From an uncultured Bacilli bacterium (GTDB lineage Bacteria > Bacillota_I > Bacilli_A > RF39 > UBA660): a stretch of DNA of 24,360 bases. The position numbers and the translations under genes are program-made. The notes under the pieces are model-generated. The model did no database searches. It saw only the letters and a list, made by a program, of their open reading frames with translations, and was not told where the DNA came from. The stretch covers positions 1-24,360 of the forward strand of contig CANRJI010000002.1 in assembly GCA_947630885.1 (NCBI GenBank), in the 5' to 3' direction. Below, piece by piece: positions 14,746-21,796 of this stretch (positions are counted from its first letter, which is position 1; every line of letters begins with the position of its first letter).

Positions 14746-15486
14746 ATGCAAACTTTTTATATGACCGATCCAGGTAAAATAAGGACGCATAATGAAGATA
14801 GTGTAACAATAATTAGTAATAGTAATAATGAATTTATTCTCGCCGTCGCGGATGGCATGGGTGGACATAAAGCTGGTGAAATAGCATCGAGTATTGCCAT
14901 TGAAAGTATAACAGAAAGTTTTGAAGCAATGGAAACAATTGGTAAAAAAGAAGATGCCATCGATTGGCTTCGCAACATTGTCAAAGAAATCAATGAAAAA
15001 ATCTTTGCCTATACCAGTCGTCATCCCGAAAGCAAAGGTATGGGGACAACTTTAGTAATTGCTATAAAGACAGATAATTATATCTTGTATGGTAATATTG
15101 GTGATTCATCTGGATATGTCATAAAAAACGAAAAATTACATAAAGTAACAAAGGATCATACATTAGTAAATTTACTTGTTTCAACTGGCGAATTAACACC
15201 AGAGCAAGCCAAATTTCATCCACGAAAAAATTTACTTACCCGCGCTCTTGGAGCCAATGATCCTATTGAAATAGATGTTTTTGATGTCGACAATACCGTC
15301 AGTGGTCTCTTCTTATGTAGTGATGGACTTACTAATCTTGTTACCGATGAACAGATTGAAAAAGTATTAAATAGTAATTCATCTATTGAAGAACAAGTTG
15401 AAAAATTAATCAAAAAGAGTAACATCAGAGGTGGCTCTGACAATATATCAATTGCTTATCTAAAAAAGGAAAGTGGTGATTTATAA
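14746..15486 (+). CDS. prpC: PP2C-family Ser/Thr protein phosphatase
   Basis: This metal-dependent phosphatase removes phosphate from targets of the neighbouring kinase and from the kinase itself. The 246-residue product has the full PP2C motif set: DPGKIRTHNEDS, VADGMGGHKAGE with D36/G37 at the metal site, GMGTTLV, GNIGDSSGYV, KDHTLVN, LCSDGLTNLV and GGSDNISIAYL. There is no membrane segment. The ribosome site GGAAGTG precedes ATG 14746, only 12 bases after rlmN. Its TAA shares one base with the ATG of the kinase (TAATG), indicating coupled translation. Confidence 0.95.
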   Translation: MQTFYMTDPGKIRTHNEDSVTIISNSNNEFILAVADGMGGHKAGEIASSIAIESITESFEAMETIGKKEDAIDWLRNIVKEINEKIFAYTSRHPESKGMGTTLVIAIKTDNYILYGNIGDSSGYVIKNEKLHKVTKDHTLVNLLVSTGELTPEQAKFHPRKNLLTRALGANDPIEIDVFDVDNTVSGLFLCSDGLTNLVTDEQIEKVLNSNSSIEEQVEKLIKKSNIRGGSDNISIAYLKKESGDL

Positions 15487-17252
15487 TGTTATCGAAAGGT
15501 CAAAAAATTAATGATCGCTATGAGATTATTAAGACAATTGGTGAAGGTGGAATGGCCAATGTCTATTTGGCTAATGATACCATTTTAGAAAGAAAAGTTG
15601 CTATTAAAGTTTTACGTGGTGACTTATCAAATGATGAAAAATTTATTCGTCGCTTTAAAAGAGAAGCCTTGTCTGTTTCCAATTTGTCGCATCCTAATAT
15701 AGTTGAAGTCTATGATGTTGGCGAAGAAGATGGAAATTACTATATTGTTATGGAGTACATTGAAGGAAAAACACTAAAGCAATTACTTCAGAAAAGAGGA
15801 GCGCTTACCTTAACAGAAGTAATTGATATTATGAGTCAGTTATCTGACGGACTCGCTCATGCTCATGAAGCATATATCATTCATCGTGATATAAAGCCTC
15901 AAAATATTATGATTGAAGATAATGGTCTTGTCAAAATAACCGATTTTGGTATTGCCATGGCTCTTAATTCAACGCAATTAACGCAAACAAATTCCGTTAT
16001 GGGATCGGTCCATTATTTACCTCCCGAACAAGCAAATGGTAAAGGTGCTACAATTAAAAGTGATATTTATTCTTTAGGAATATTAATGTATGAATTACTT
16101 ACCGGCTCTGTACCATTTAAAGGAGATACCGCTGTCGAAATAGCTTTAAAGCATATGAAAGAAAAGATCCCTAGTATCCGTAAACAAAATCCAACTATTC
16201 CACAATCAGTTGAAAATATCATTTTAAAAGCTACTGCTAAAAACCCTAAAAATAGATATGATAGCGCTAGAGAAATGTATAACGACTTGCATACTGCTCT
16301 CGAAAGAACAAATGAAAAGAGATTAGTATACGAATACCCTGAAAACGATTTAGAAGAAACCAAAGTAATACCAACCGTTTCTAAAGAACCAAAACATCAA
16401 GCTGTCGATAAACCAACTGAAAAAGATGATGAAGAAGTCGATAATTCATTTGTCAAAGATGGTGGTGAAAAAAATAGATTACCAATCATTTTAGCAGCCG
16501 TTCTTCTCGTTATCTTAATAGCTCTCGCTGGTGTTTACCTATTAATAACAAGTAACGATGTCAAAGAAGTAAAAGTTCCTAATGTCGTTGGCTTAACACT
16601 AGAAGAAGCAATCGATAAAATAGAAAAAGAAGGTTTAAAATATACAACCAAATCTGAAGAGAGTGCAACTGTTGAAGATGGTAAAGTAATAAGGACAGAA
16701 CCACGTGCCGGATCAACTAAAACTCAAGGAAGTACCGTAACGATTGTCGAATCGAGCGGTAAAGAATTCCTTGTATTAGAAGATTATACTGACAAAAATT
16801 ACTATGAAATAAAAGCAAAATTAGAATTAAAAGGTATCAAGGTTGAAATGAAAACAAAATCTGTTGAAAATGCTAGCGAATATAAAGGCAAAGAAGAATT
16901 AATAATTGACCAAGAGCCTAAATATAATCCTGATGAAGAAGTTAAATTATATGAAAATGATAGTGTTATCTTATATATTCCTGAAGTAGATGTATATCCA
17001 AATATGGTTGAAGAAAAATGGACTTTATCACAAGTTAAAGATTTTGCTAAAGAATATAATCTTACTTTAGATATTACCTACAAAGAAACAACCGATGTTG
17101 AAGAAAATATTATCTTAGAACAAGGTCGTGAGCCAGGAGATCCAATATATGATGGCTATACTCTCAGAATAACCGTATCAAAAAAGCCAGAAGAACCAAA
17201 GGATAAAGAGCCTGTTGATCCTCTTCTTCCAAGTGAAGACAAAGAAGAGTAA
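15486..17252 (+). CDS. prkC: PASTA-domain Ser/Thr protein kinase (PrkC/PknB type)
   Basis: This is the membrane sensor kinase that responds to muropeptides or lipid II and controls wall synthesis, division and, in spore formers, germination. The cytoplasmic kinase domain (about 12-275) shows GEGGMANVYLA, K41 in VAIKVL, HRDIKPQN (D135), DFGIA (D153), VMGSVHYLPPEQ and SDIYSLGILMYELLTG. A charged juxtamembrane stretch (about 280-331) leads to one transmembrane helix at about 332-355. Outside are three PASTA repeats (about 361-427, 428-500 and 501-572), the first being the most canonical (VKVPNVVGLTLEEA). A Pro/Glu-rich tail ends the 588 residues. It overlaps the phosphatase gene by one base. Confidence 0.96.
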   Translation: MLSKGQKINDRYEIIKTIGEGGMANVYLANDTILERKVAIKVLRGDLSNDEKFIRRFKREALSVSNLSHPNIVEVYDVGEEDGNYYIVMEYIEGKTLKQLLQKRGALTLTEVIDIMSQLSDGLAHAHEAYIIHRDIKPQNIMIEDNGLVKITDFGIAMALNSTQLTQTNSVMGSVHYLPPEQANGKGATIKSDIYSLGILMYELLTGSVPFKGDTAVEIALKHMKEKIPSIRKQNPTIPQSVENIILKATAKNPKNRYDSAREMYNDLHTALERTNEKRLVYEYPENDLEETKVIPTVSKEPKHQAVDKPTEKDDEEVDNSFVKDGGEKNRLPIILAAVLLVILIALAGVYLLITSNDVKEVKVPNVVGLTLEEAIDKIEKEGLKYTTKSEESATVEDGKVIRTEPRAGSTKTQGSTVTIVESSGKEFLVLEDYTDKNYYEIKAKLELKGIKVEMKTKSVENASEYKGKEELIIDQEPKYNPDEEVKLYENDSVILYIPEVDVYPNMVEEKWTLSQVKDFAKEYNLTLDITYKETTDVEENIILEQGREPGDPIYDGYTLRITVSKKPEEPKDKEPVDPLLPSEDKEE

Positions 17253-17262
17253 AGGAGTACAA

Positions 17263-18096
17263 GTGGAAGGAATAATCATTAAAAATCAAAGTAACGATTA
17301 CACCGTTAGAACCAAAAAAGGTATCTATATTTGTAAACCTCGTGGTAAGTTTAGGCAAGATGGTATAACTCCACTTGTCGGAGATTATGTTGATATTGAT
17401 GATCTTAATTTATTAGTTCGTGAAATAAAACCTCGAAAAAACTTTTTAATAAGGCCACAAGTTGCTAATATTGATTTAGTAATCGTTGTTACATCAGTTA
17501 AAAATCCTGACTTTGATAGTTATTTATTAGACAAATTACTAACCATTATTTCTTATAATAATATTGAAGCCGTAATATGTTTAACCAAGACTGATTTGCT
17601 AGATGATTCTGAAAGAGAAAAAATAAATACCATTACCAGTTATTATCAAAAAATAGGTTATGAAGTTCTCTTAAATACCGATATAAATAACATTAAGAAG
17701 ACAATTGCTAATAAGACAGTCGTCATTGCGGGTCAGTCGGGTGCGGGTAAATCTTCCCTTTTAAATAGGTTAGACAAAAATCTAAACTTACAAACGAATG
17801 AAATATCACAATCTTTAGGCCGTGGCAAACATACGACTAGATGTGTTACCCTTTATGAAATCGCCTCTGGTTTAGTCGCCGATACCCCAGGCTTCTCTTC
17901 TGTTGATTTTCGTGGTATGACCAAATTAGATATAAGAGATAATATGAAAGAAATGTTTGACAATTTAGATAAATGTAAATACCGTGATTGTATGCACTTA
18001 AAAGAAGATAACTGTGAGGTAAAAAAATTACTAGAACAAGGACAAATATTAGCATCCCGTTATGAAAATTATAAGGCCTTTATAGGAGGAAAATAA
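17263..18096 (+). CDS. rsgA: Ribosome small-subunit biogenesis GTPase RsgA
   Basis: RsgA is a circularly permuted GTPase that checks maturation of the 30S subunit. After the OB-fold N terminus (MEGIIIKNQSNDYTV) the G motifs come in permuted order: G4 TKTD at 108-111, G1 GQSGAGKSS at 157-165 and G3 DTPGF at 207-211. The zinc knuckle is C238, C243, H245 and C251 (CKYRDCMH..C). The start is GTG 17263, with GGAG 5 bases upstream; an in-frame TTG at 17215 lies inside the kinase gene and would add a hydrophobic segment foreign to the family. It is 277 residues long, slightly short of the usual ~295, and belongs to the rlmN operon. Confidence 0.94.
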   Translation: MEGIIIKNQSNDYTVRTKKGIYICKPRGKFRQDGITPLVGDYVDIDDLNLLVREIKPRKNFLIRPQVANIDLVIVVTSVKNPDFDSYLLDKLLTIISYNNIEAVICLTKTDLLDDSEREKINTITSYYQKIGYEVLLNTDINNIKKTIANKTVVIAGQSGAGKSSLLNRLDKNLNLQTNEISQSLGRGKHTTRCVTLYEIASGLVADTPGFSSVDFRGMTKLDIRDNMKEMFDNLDKCKYRDCMHLKEDNCEVKKLLEQGQILASRYENYKAFIGGK

Positions 18097-18097
18097 C

Positions 18098-18721
18098 ATG
18101 GAATTATCAGTGTCAATCTTAAACTCAAAAGACAGAGTAAGTACAATCAAAATGTTAAATAATTCAAATATTACATACATTCATTTAGATGTAATGGACG
18201 GAAAGTTTGTCTCTCAAACGTCTCTACCAATTGATGAGTTACGAGAGTTAATTAAAGTATCACAAAAAAGAGTAGATATTCATTTAATGGTTGAAAATCC
18301 CATAGCTTACATTAAAGAATTAGAAAAATATAATAATATTGAATATGTAACAGTCCATCTTGAAATTGAAAAAGATATTGAGTCCATCTTAAAAGAAATC
18401 AAAGATCGCGGTTTTAAAGTAGGCCTTTCAATCAAACCTAATACTGATATAAATAGAGTCGTTCCTTATTTAAAATATTTAGATTTAATTTTGCTTATGA
18501 CCGTTGAACCCGGTTTAGGAGGTCAAGCATTCTTAACTTCAAGCATTGAAAGATTAAAAAAATTAAAAAGCATAATTAATAAAAATATCAAGATAGAAGT
18601 CGATGGTGGTATTAATAATATAACTATCAAAGATGTCAAAGATGCCGATATTGCTGTTGTTGGTTCGTATATCACTTTAAGTGATGATCCAATTAACAAA
18701 ATTAACAGCCTTCTCGTATAA
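18098..18721 (+). CDS. rpe: Ribulose-phosphate 3-epimerase
   Basis: Rpe interconverts ribulose 5-phosphate and xylulose 5-phosphate in the pentose phosphate pathway. The 207-residue TIM barrel shows H29 and D31 in IHLDVMDGKFV, H62 in DIHLMVENP and D169 in EVDGGI as metal ligands, with VEPGLGGQ in the phosphate loop (usually VNPGFGGQ). The N-terminal SVSILNSKD is more divergent than the usual PSILSAD. AGGAGG is 8 bases before ATG 18098, one base after the rsgA stop. Last large gene of the operon, followed by a hairpin. Confidence 0.92.
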   Translation: MELSVSILNSKDRVSTIKMLNNSNITYIHLDVMDGKFVSQTSLPIDELRELIKVSQKRVDIHLMVENPIAYIKELEKYNNIEYVTVHLEIEKDIESILKEIKDRGFKVGLSIKPNTDINRVVPYLKYLDLILLMTVEPGLGGQAFLTSSIERLKKLKSIINKNIKIEVDGGINNITIKDVKDADIAVVGSYITLSDDPINKINSLLV

Positions 18722-18724
18722 AGT

Positions 18725-18762
18725 AAACTCCTTTCCCCATAATAATAAAGAAAGGAGTTTTT
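18725..18762 (+). terminator. Hairpin after rpe that also covers the ribosome site of the next ORF
   Basis: An 11-bp perfect stem pairs AAACTCCTTTC (18725-18735) with GAAAGGAGTTT (18750-18760), followed by further Ts, so it can end transcription after rpe. The right arm contains AAAGGAG, the only ribosome site for the 40-residue ORF at 18765, which would be masked in the folded RNA. Confidence 0.7.
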
Positions 18763-18764
18763 AT

Positions 18765-18887
18765 ATGGATAAAGAAAATAACAAAGTACCATCTGAAGAA
18801 ATAATTGAAGAAGAATATATGTTAGGAAATGAATACTATAATAAATTACTTGCTAAGGCCAAAGAAGAAGCTAAAAAATATAATTAA
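18765..18887 (+). CDS. 40-residue acidic hypothetical protein
   Basis: ATG 18765 opens a 40-codon frame, MDKENNKVPSEEIIEEEYML and on to a Lys/Glu-rich helical end (AKAKEEAKKYN). There is no membrane segment or known motif. GGAG lies 7 bases before the ATG with good spacing, but inside the right arm of the hairpin that ends the rpe transcript. Expression would thus need read-through and unfolding. A convergent terminator follows 50 bases after the stop. The good ribosome site and clean boundaries suggest a real small gene, but homologues are not known to me. Confidence 0.55.
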   Translation: MDKENNKVPSEEIIEEEYMLGNEYYNKLLAKAKEEAKKYN

Positions 18888-18935
18888 TAGTTGTCAAAAT
18901 AATTTCTTTGCTTAAATAAAAATTTGAACCATTAA

Positions 18936-18986
18936 AATAAAAAATAACCTATAAAGTAAATCGTTCTTTATAAGTTATTTTTTATT
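18936..18986. terminator. Bidirectional intrinsic terminator
   Basis: A 21-position stem with one mismatch joins 18936-18956 and 18966-18986 around a 9-base loop. It has an A-run at left and a T-run at right, and lies between the rightward 40-residue ORF and the leftward 59-residue ORF. Confidence 0.85.
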
Positions 18987-18997
18987 ACATACAACTT

Positions 18998-19177
18998 TTA
19001 GCTTTCCTTTTTATTATTTTTCTTTGCCGTTCTTGCTTCTCTAACACTTGTTTTAACCTTATTACCATCTTTATCTATAATGGTTGTAAAATTAACTTTT
19101 TGTTTATGTTTAGTAATCTTTAAACAGTTTGGTCTATTATTAACAGTTTTTGTTTTCTTACTTGTTACTTTCTTCAT
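18998..19177 (-). CDS. 59-residue basic hypothetical protein
   Basis: On the reverse strand ATG at 19177 opens a 59-codon frame starting MKKVTSKKTKTVNNRPNCLK and ending TAKKNNKKES. It is very rich in Lys and Arg, has a single cysteine, and has no signal or membrane segment. GAGGAGGG sits 6 bases before the ATG, a near-perfect ribosome site. A consensus-like promoter lies 30 bases further upstream and a strong terminator follows, so it is a complete single-gene transcription unit. The basic composition would suit a nucleic-acid-binding protein, but that is speculation; I do not recognise the family. Confidence 0.7.
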   Translation of the reverse strand: MKKVTSKKTKTVNNRPNCLKITKHKQKVNFTTIIDKDGNKVKTSVREARTAKKNNKKES

Positions 19178-19206
19178 TGCTTTCCCTCCTCATCAACTCG
19201 ATATTA

Positions 19207-19235
19207 ACTTTACCATAAAAAAAGGCTTTAGTCAA
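19207..19235 (-). promoter_or_regulatory. Sigma-A promoter of the 59-residue basic protein
   Basis: On the reverse strand TTGACT (19235-19230) is followed after 17 bases by TAAAGT (19212-19207), with an extended TGg. It starts 3 bases after the sigK stop. Confidence 0.75.
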
Positions 19236-19237
19236 TA

Positions 19238-19951
19238 TTAATTCGTCATTTTACCATTGCTTCCATCACGCTTAATAAATTCCCTGAGTATCTTTGTAAT
19301 AGCCCTTTTTTCAATTCTTGAGACATAACTTCGTGATATACCTAACTTTTTAGCAATTTCCTTTTGTGTTATTTCATCGCTATTATCTAGTCCATACCTT
19401 TTAGTTAAAACTTCTCTTTCCCGTGGTGTTAGTAATTTCAAGTACTCTCTTAATAATTTAATATTATCATTTTTATATATATCATCGGCAAAATCAGGGT
19501 CAGTTGTTTTTAAGACATCGAGTATAGTAACCTCATTTCCATCTTTGTCATAACTAATACCATCATATATACTAACATTCTTTGAATTCTTCTTATCTGC
19601 CCTAAAATACATTAAAATTTCATTTTCTGCGCATTTTGCAATATACGTGGTCAGTCTAACATTCTTATCTGGAGAGAAACTATCGATACCTTTAATTAAA
19701 CCGACTGTTCCAATTCCGATTAAATCGTCGACATCGCTACCTGTTGTCTCAAACTTTTTAACGATATGAGCAACTAATCTAAGATTATGCTCGATAAGCT
19801 TAGTTCTAGCGTCTTTGTCTCCTTTAATCATTAAAGCAACGTACTTTTCTTCTTCTTCCTTACTTAAAGGATCTGGAAAGACATTATTTGAATAAGAACC
19901 TGTAAAGAAAACTAGATTATTTAAAATAAAATTAAATAAGTTAAATAACAA
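19238..19951 (-). CDS. sigK: RNA polymerase sporulation sigma factor, pro-sigma-K type
   Basis: Sigma-K directs the last stage of mother-cell gene expression in spore formers. The 237-residue product aligns through its length with Bacillus SigK: EEEEKYVALMIKGDKDAR, IEHNLRLVAHIVKKFE, DDLIGIGTVGLIKGIDSF (region 2), AENEILMYFRA, GNEVTILDVL and the region 4.2 helix-turn-helix TQKEIAKKLGISRSYVSRIEKRA. The N terminus (about 1-19, hydrophobic) matches the pro-sequence removed by SpoIVFB; SYSNNVFP resembles the Bacillus cleavage area SYVKNNAFP, suggesting cleavage between S19 and Y20. The start is TTG at 19951 with GAGAGGTGA 4-5 bases upstream. The gene is intact, not split by a skin-like element. 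No clear terminator is seen. Confidence 0.92.
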   Translation of the reverse strand: MLFNLFNFILNNLVFFTGSYSNNVFPDPLSKEEEEKYVALMIKGDKDARTKLIEHNLRLVAHIVKKFETTGSDVDDLIGIGTVGLIKGIDSFSPDKNVRLTTYIAKCAENEILMYFRADKKNSKNVSIYDGISYDKDGNEVTILDVLKTTDPDFADDIYKNDNIKLLREYLKLLTPREREVLTKRYGLDNSDEITQKEIAKKLGISRSYVSRIEKRAITKILREFIKRDGSNGKMTN

Positions 19952-20046
19952 AAAATCACCTCTCTAATAAAATGTATGCAAAAATTGTCGAATAAGAAAA
20001 AAATATATTACTCCTTTGCTTTTTAATGCAAAATAAAGTATAATAA
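19949..20046 (+). repeat. Left copy of ~97-bp direct repeat (sigK upstream region)
   Basis: This stretch aligns with 21686-21782 with about 8 substitutions and 3 single-base indels (about 89% identity by hand). It contains the sigK start region and ribosome site at its left end and a TATAAT at 20039-20044 at its right end. Confidence 0.9.
19971..19978 (-). promoter_or_regulatory. Sigma-E-like -10 element before sigK
   Basis: On the reverse strand CATACATT matches the sigma-E -10 consensus closely, about 7 bases before the GAGAGGTGA ribosome site. The best -35-like heptamer (TCTTATT, 19997-19991) is only 12 bases away, shorter than usual, so the call is tentative. Confidence 0.35.
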
Positions 20047-20288
20047 CTTTAAGAATCACACTATGAATGGTTTACTCGATGATTAACAAGGCAAGAACTA
20101 CACAAACAATTTCATTGAAGACATCTATAGTTACATCATAAACGAGTATAGTTATTTATTTACGATAAATCAAATAATTTAAAATGAAGAGTTAACTTAA
20201 AGTATTTTAAAGCGAAGCAAGGATTATGGCAAGGTTAAATGAAATGTAGATAAAAATTATTTAAAGAATGATTTGACATTAAAAAATT
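20047..20288. other. Gene-free spacer, possible decayed coding remnant
   Basis: No intact ORF, RNA gene or terminator is visible. Reading from ATG 20073, the + strand frame gives protein-like text (NNFIEDIYSYIINEYSYLF) but with several in-frame stops, which might be a dead gene or chance in A/T-rich DNA. Confidence 0.3.
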
Positions 20289-20306
20289 ACTTTTTTTAAA
20301 AAAAAG

Positions 20307-20334
20307 TTGAAAAGCCTCAATTGTATGTTATAAT
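20307..20334 (+). promoter_or_regulatory. Sigma-A promoter of the membrane-protein pair
   Basis: TTGAAA (20307-20312) and TATAAT (20329-20334) are 16 bases apart and the -10 is extended by TGt. Immediately upstream is a 19-base A/T palindrome (20289-20307) that could act as an UP-type element. Confidence 0.7.
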
Positions 20335-20361
20335 TATATTATTAGAAAGGTAGTGAATGTA

Positions 20362-21132
20362 ATGAATCAAGATGCTAATAATTTTAATCAGCAAGGTGGC
20401 AACGGAATGCTTGATGCTCAAAATCAAAATATGGAACAAAATAATAATGTTAACCAACAACCTATGTTCAATTCTACACAAAATAATAATGTGTATCAAC
20501 AACCTGTTAGTCAAAATAATATTCCTAATACTAATTCAACAACCGATAGCCAAAAACAAAATAAAACAAAAACCATTGCAATCGTATTAGCAGTTGCAGT
20601 TGTAGTTGTAGTGGCTTTATTTATAGGCATTATGTCATTTGGCAAAGGCGGATTATCAAGTAGTGGAGGATATACTGTTAATTATGGTGAAACATTAAAA
20701 ATTAGTGAAATAAATGGTTATTATGATTTTGACATTGATGTTTTATCAATTGAAAAAGACTATCCTGTTGATAATTATTTATACGATGGTAATTGTTTTG
20801 CTCTTAGAGTTAACATTAAAAATGATAGTACTTCTGATTTAAGCCTCTTATCATTTATAAATTTTACTTTGCTCGATTCATCAAATAACGAAGTTGCAAC
20901 GCTAAACAAGATTATGAGTTCTATGATTGATGGCAGTATCGAAAGCGAAATATTAAGTGGAAAATCATCAAGTGGTTATTTGTATTTCTACAATATAGAT
21001 GATGATGGTTATGGATCAAATATAGATGATAGCGATATTAGTAAATTAAAAATATCAGTTCCGAAAGAACTAGATAAGTCAGGTGATGTTATAACAGGTA
21101 ATTACAATGATTATTACATAAATTTAAAATAA
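20362..21132 (+). CDS. Single-pass membrane protein with Asn/Gln-rich N terminus and DUF4352/DUF5067-like outer domain
   Basis: The 256-residue product has three parts. Residues 1-68 are low-complexity and rich in Asn and Gln, with an internal repeat (NNNVNQQP / NNNVYQQP). Residues 71-94 are a transmembrane helix (TIAIVLAVAVVVVVALFIGI). Residues about 105-256 form a predicted beta-rich outer domain (CFALRVNIKNDSTSDLSLLSFINFTLLDSSNNEVA..LSGKSSSGYLYFYNID), similar in pattern to DUF4352/DUF5067 immunoglobulin-like domains of Firmicute surface proteins. The start is ATG 20362; AAAGG ends 11 bases upstream and an in-frame GTG at 20353 lies too close to it. The gene has its own promoter and lies in the segment flanked by the direct repeats. 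Function is unknown. Confidence 0.75.
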   Translation: MNQDANNFNQQGGNGMLDAQNQNMEQNNNVNQQPMFNSTQNNNVYQQPVSQNNIPNTNSTTDSQKQNKTKTIAIVLAVAVVVVVALFIGIMSFGKGGLSSSGGYTVNYGETLKISEINGYYDFDIDVLSIEKDYPVDNYLYDGNCFALRVNIKNDSTSDLSLLSFINFTLLDSSNNEVATLNKIMSSMIDGSIESEILSGKSSSGYLYFYNIDDDGYGSNIDDSDISKLKISVPKELDKSGDVITGNYNDYYINLK

Positions 21133-21145
21133 TAGGAGGAAAAAA

Positions 21146-21469
21146 ATGAAAGATTTTGAAAAAATGAAAAAATATTTACAACGTGATTTTGAATTGATGA
21201 TTGTATTATATATTATCTTTTTAATTTTGGGATTATTAGTAGCAAAATTTAATGTTAATATTTTATACCTTGGTATTAGATTGGCAGTAATTGTCCTTTT
21301 AGGATTTGGAATTAGCTTTGCTAAAAAAGGTGAAAAAACGGCCGGTGTATTTGGAATAATCGTAAGTATTTTAATGATATTGAGTAATTCAATAATAACT
21401 TTACTATTGGGCATATTTATGCTTATTCATTCAATTATATATTTATCTAATTATAATAAGTTAAAATAA
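21146..21469 (+). CDS. Small polytopic membrane protein, function unknown
   Basis: The 107-residue product has a charged N terminus (MKDFEKMKKYLQRDFE) followed by about four hydrophobic segments, roughly 18-36, 40-57, 65-84 and 83-100, with KKGEKT as the main polar loop. AGGAGG lies 7 bases before ATG 21146, a strong site, 13 bases after the preceding gene, so the two are co-transcribed. A terminator follows directly. No family is recognised. Confidence 0.7.
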   Translation: MKDFEKMKKYLQRDFELMIVLYIIFLILGLLVAKFNVNILYLGIRLAVIVLLGFGISFAKKGEKTAGVFGIIVSILMILSNSIITLLLGIFMLIHSIIYLSNYNKLK

Positions 21470-21479
21470 TTTTAGGAAG

Positions 21480-21502
21480 TGCTTCAAGTGAAGCATTTTT
21501 TT
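21480..21502 (+). terminator. Intrinsic terminator of the membrane-protein pair
   Basis: TGCTTC (21480-21485) pairs with GAAGCA (21490-21495) around AAGT, followed by seven Ts. Confidence 0.85.
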
Positions 21503-21509
21503 ATACAAA

Positions 21510-21536
21510 GTTGTATTGTATATCTATACATACAAC
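21510..21536. repeat. Imperfect inverted repeat
   Basis: GTTGTATTGTATA (21510-21522) is nearly the reverse complement of TATACATACAAC (21525-21536), with one bulged base. It is not followed by a T-run, so it is not an obvious terminator. It lies just beyond the terminator of the inserted gene pair; the ~150 bases after it, up to the right direct repeat, hold no gene. Confidence 0.5.
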
Positions 21537-21685
21537 TATATGTACAAGAAAATAAATAGCATATTAAAAAATCGATTACATTAAAAAGAGGCTTACAAAA
21601 AAGCAATAAAACGATTCAACATTCAAAGAATTATGTCGTTAGTAAGTTGAACTTCTAAAATCTATAAAGTAAATAAAAACTAAAG

Positions 21686-21782
21686 CAAAAAAATCATCTT
21701 TCTGATAAAATACATCCAAAAATTATCGAATAAGAAAAAATATATTACTCCTTTTCTTTTAATGCAAAATAAAGTATAATAA
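21686..21782 (+). repeat. Right copy of ~97-bp direct repeat (yqeG upstream region)
   Basis: Second copy of 19949-20046 in the same orientation. The match is strongest at its right side, where it supplies the yqeG promoter. The positions equivalent to the sigK ribosome site and sigma-E-like -10 are altered (tcacctctc to tcatctttc; aatgtatg to aatacatc). Confidence 0.9.
21775..21780 (+). promoter_or_regulatory. -10 element of the yqeG-yqeH promoter
   Basis: A perfect TATAAT lies about 9 bases before the GAGGTGA ribosome site of yqeG. The -35 (TTTTCT at 21752, 17-base spacing) is weak. The same TATAAT is kept in the left repeat copy, where no adjacent gene uses it. Confidence 0.5.
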
Positions 21783-21796
21783 TTGTGAGGTGAGTT

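Noticed and set aside
17215..17262. N-terminal extension of RsgA from a TTG codon
   Set aside because: It lies inside the kinase gene, has no ribosome site and does not fit the family; GTG 17263 follows GGAG at 5 bases.
20289..20307. A/T palindrome ACTTTTTTT-A-AAAAAAAGT as a terminator or origin element
   Set aside because: Pure A/T stem with essentially no loop and no gene ending there; an UP-type promoter element is the simpler reading.
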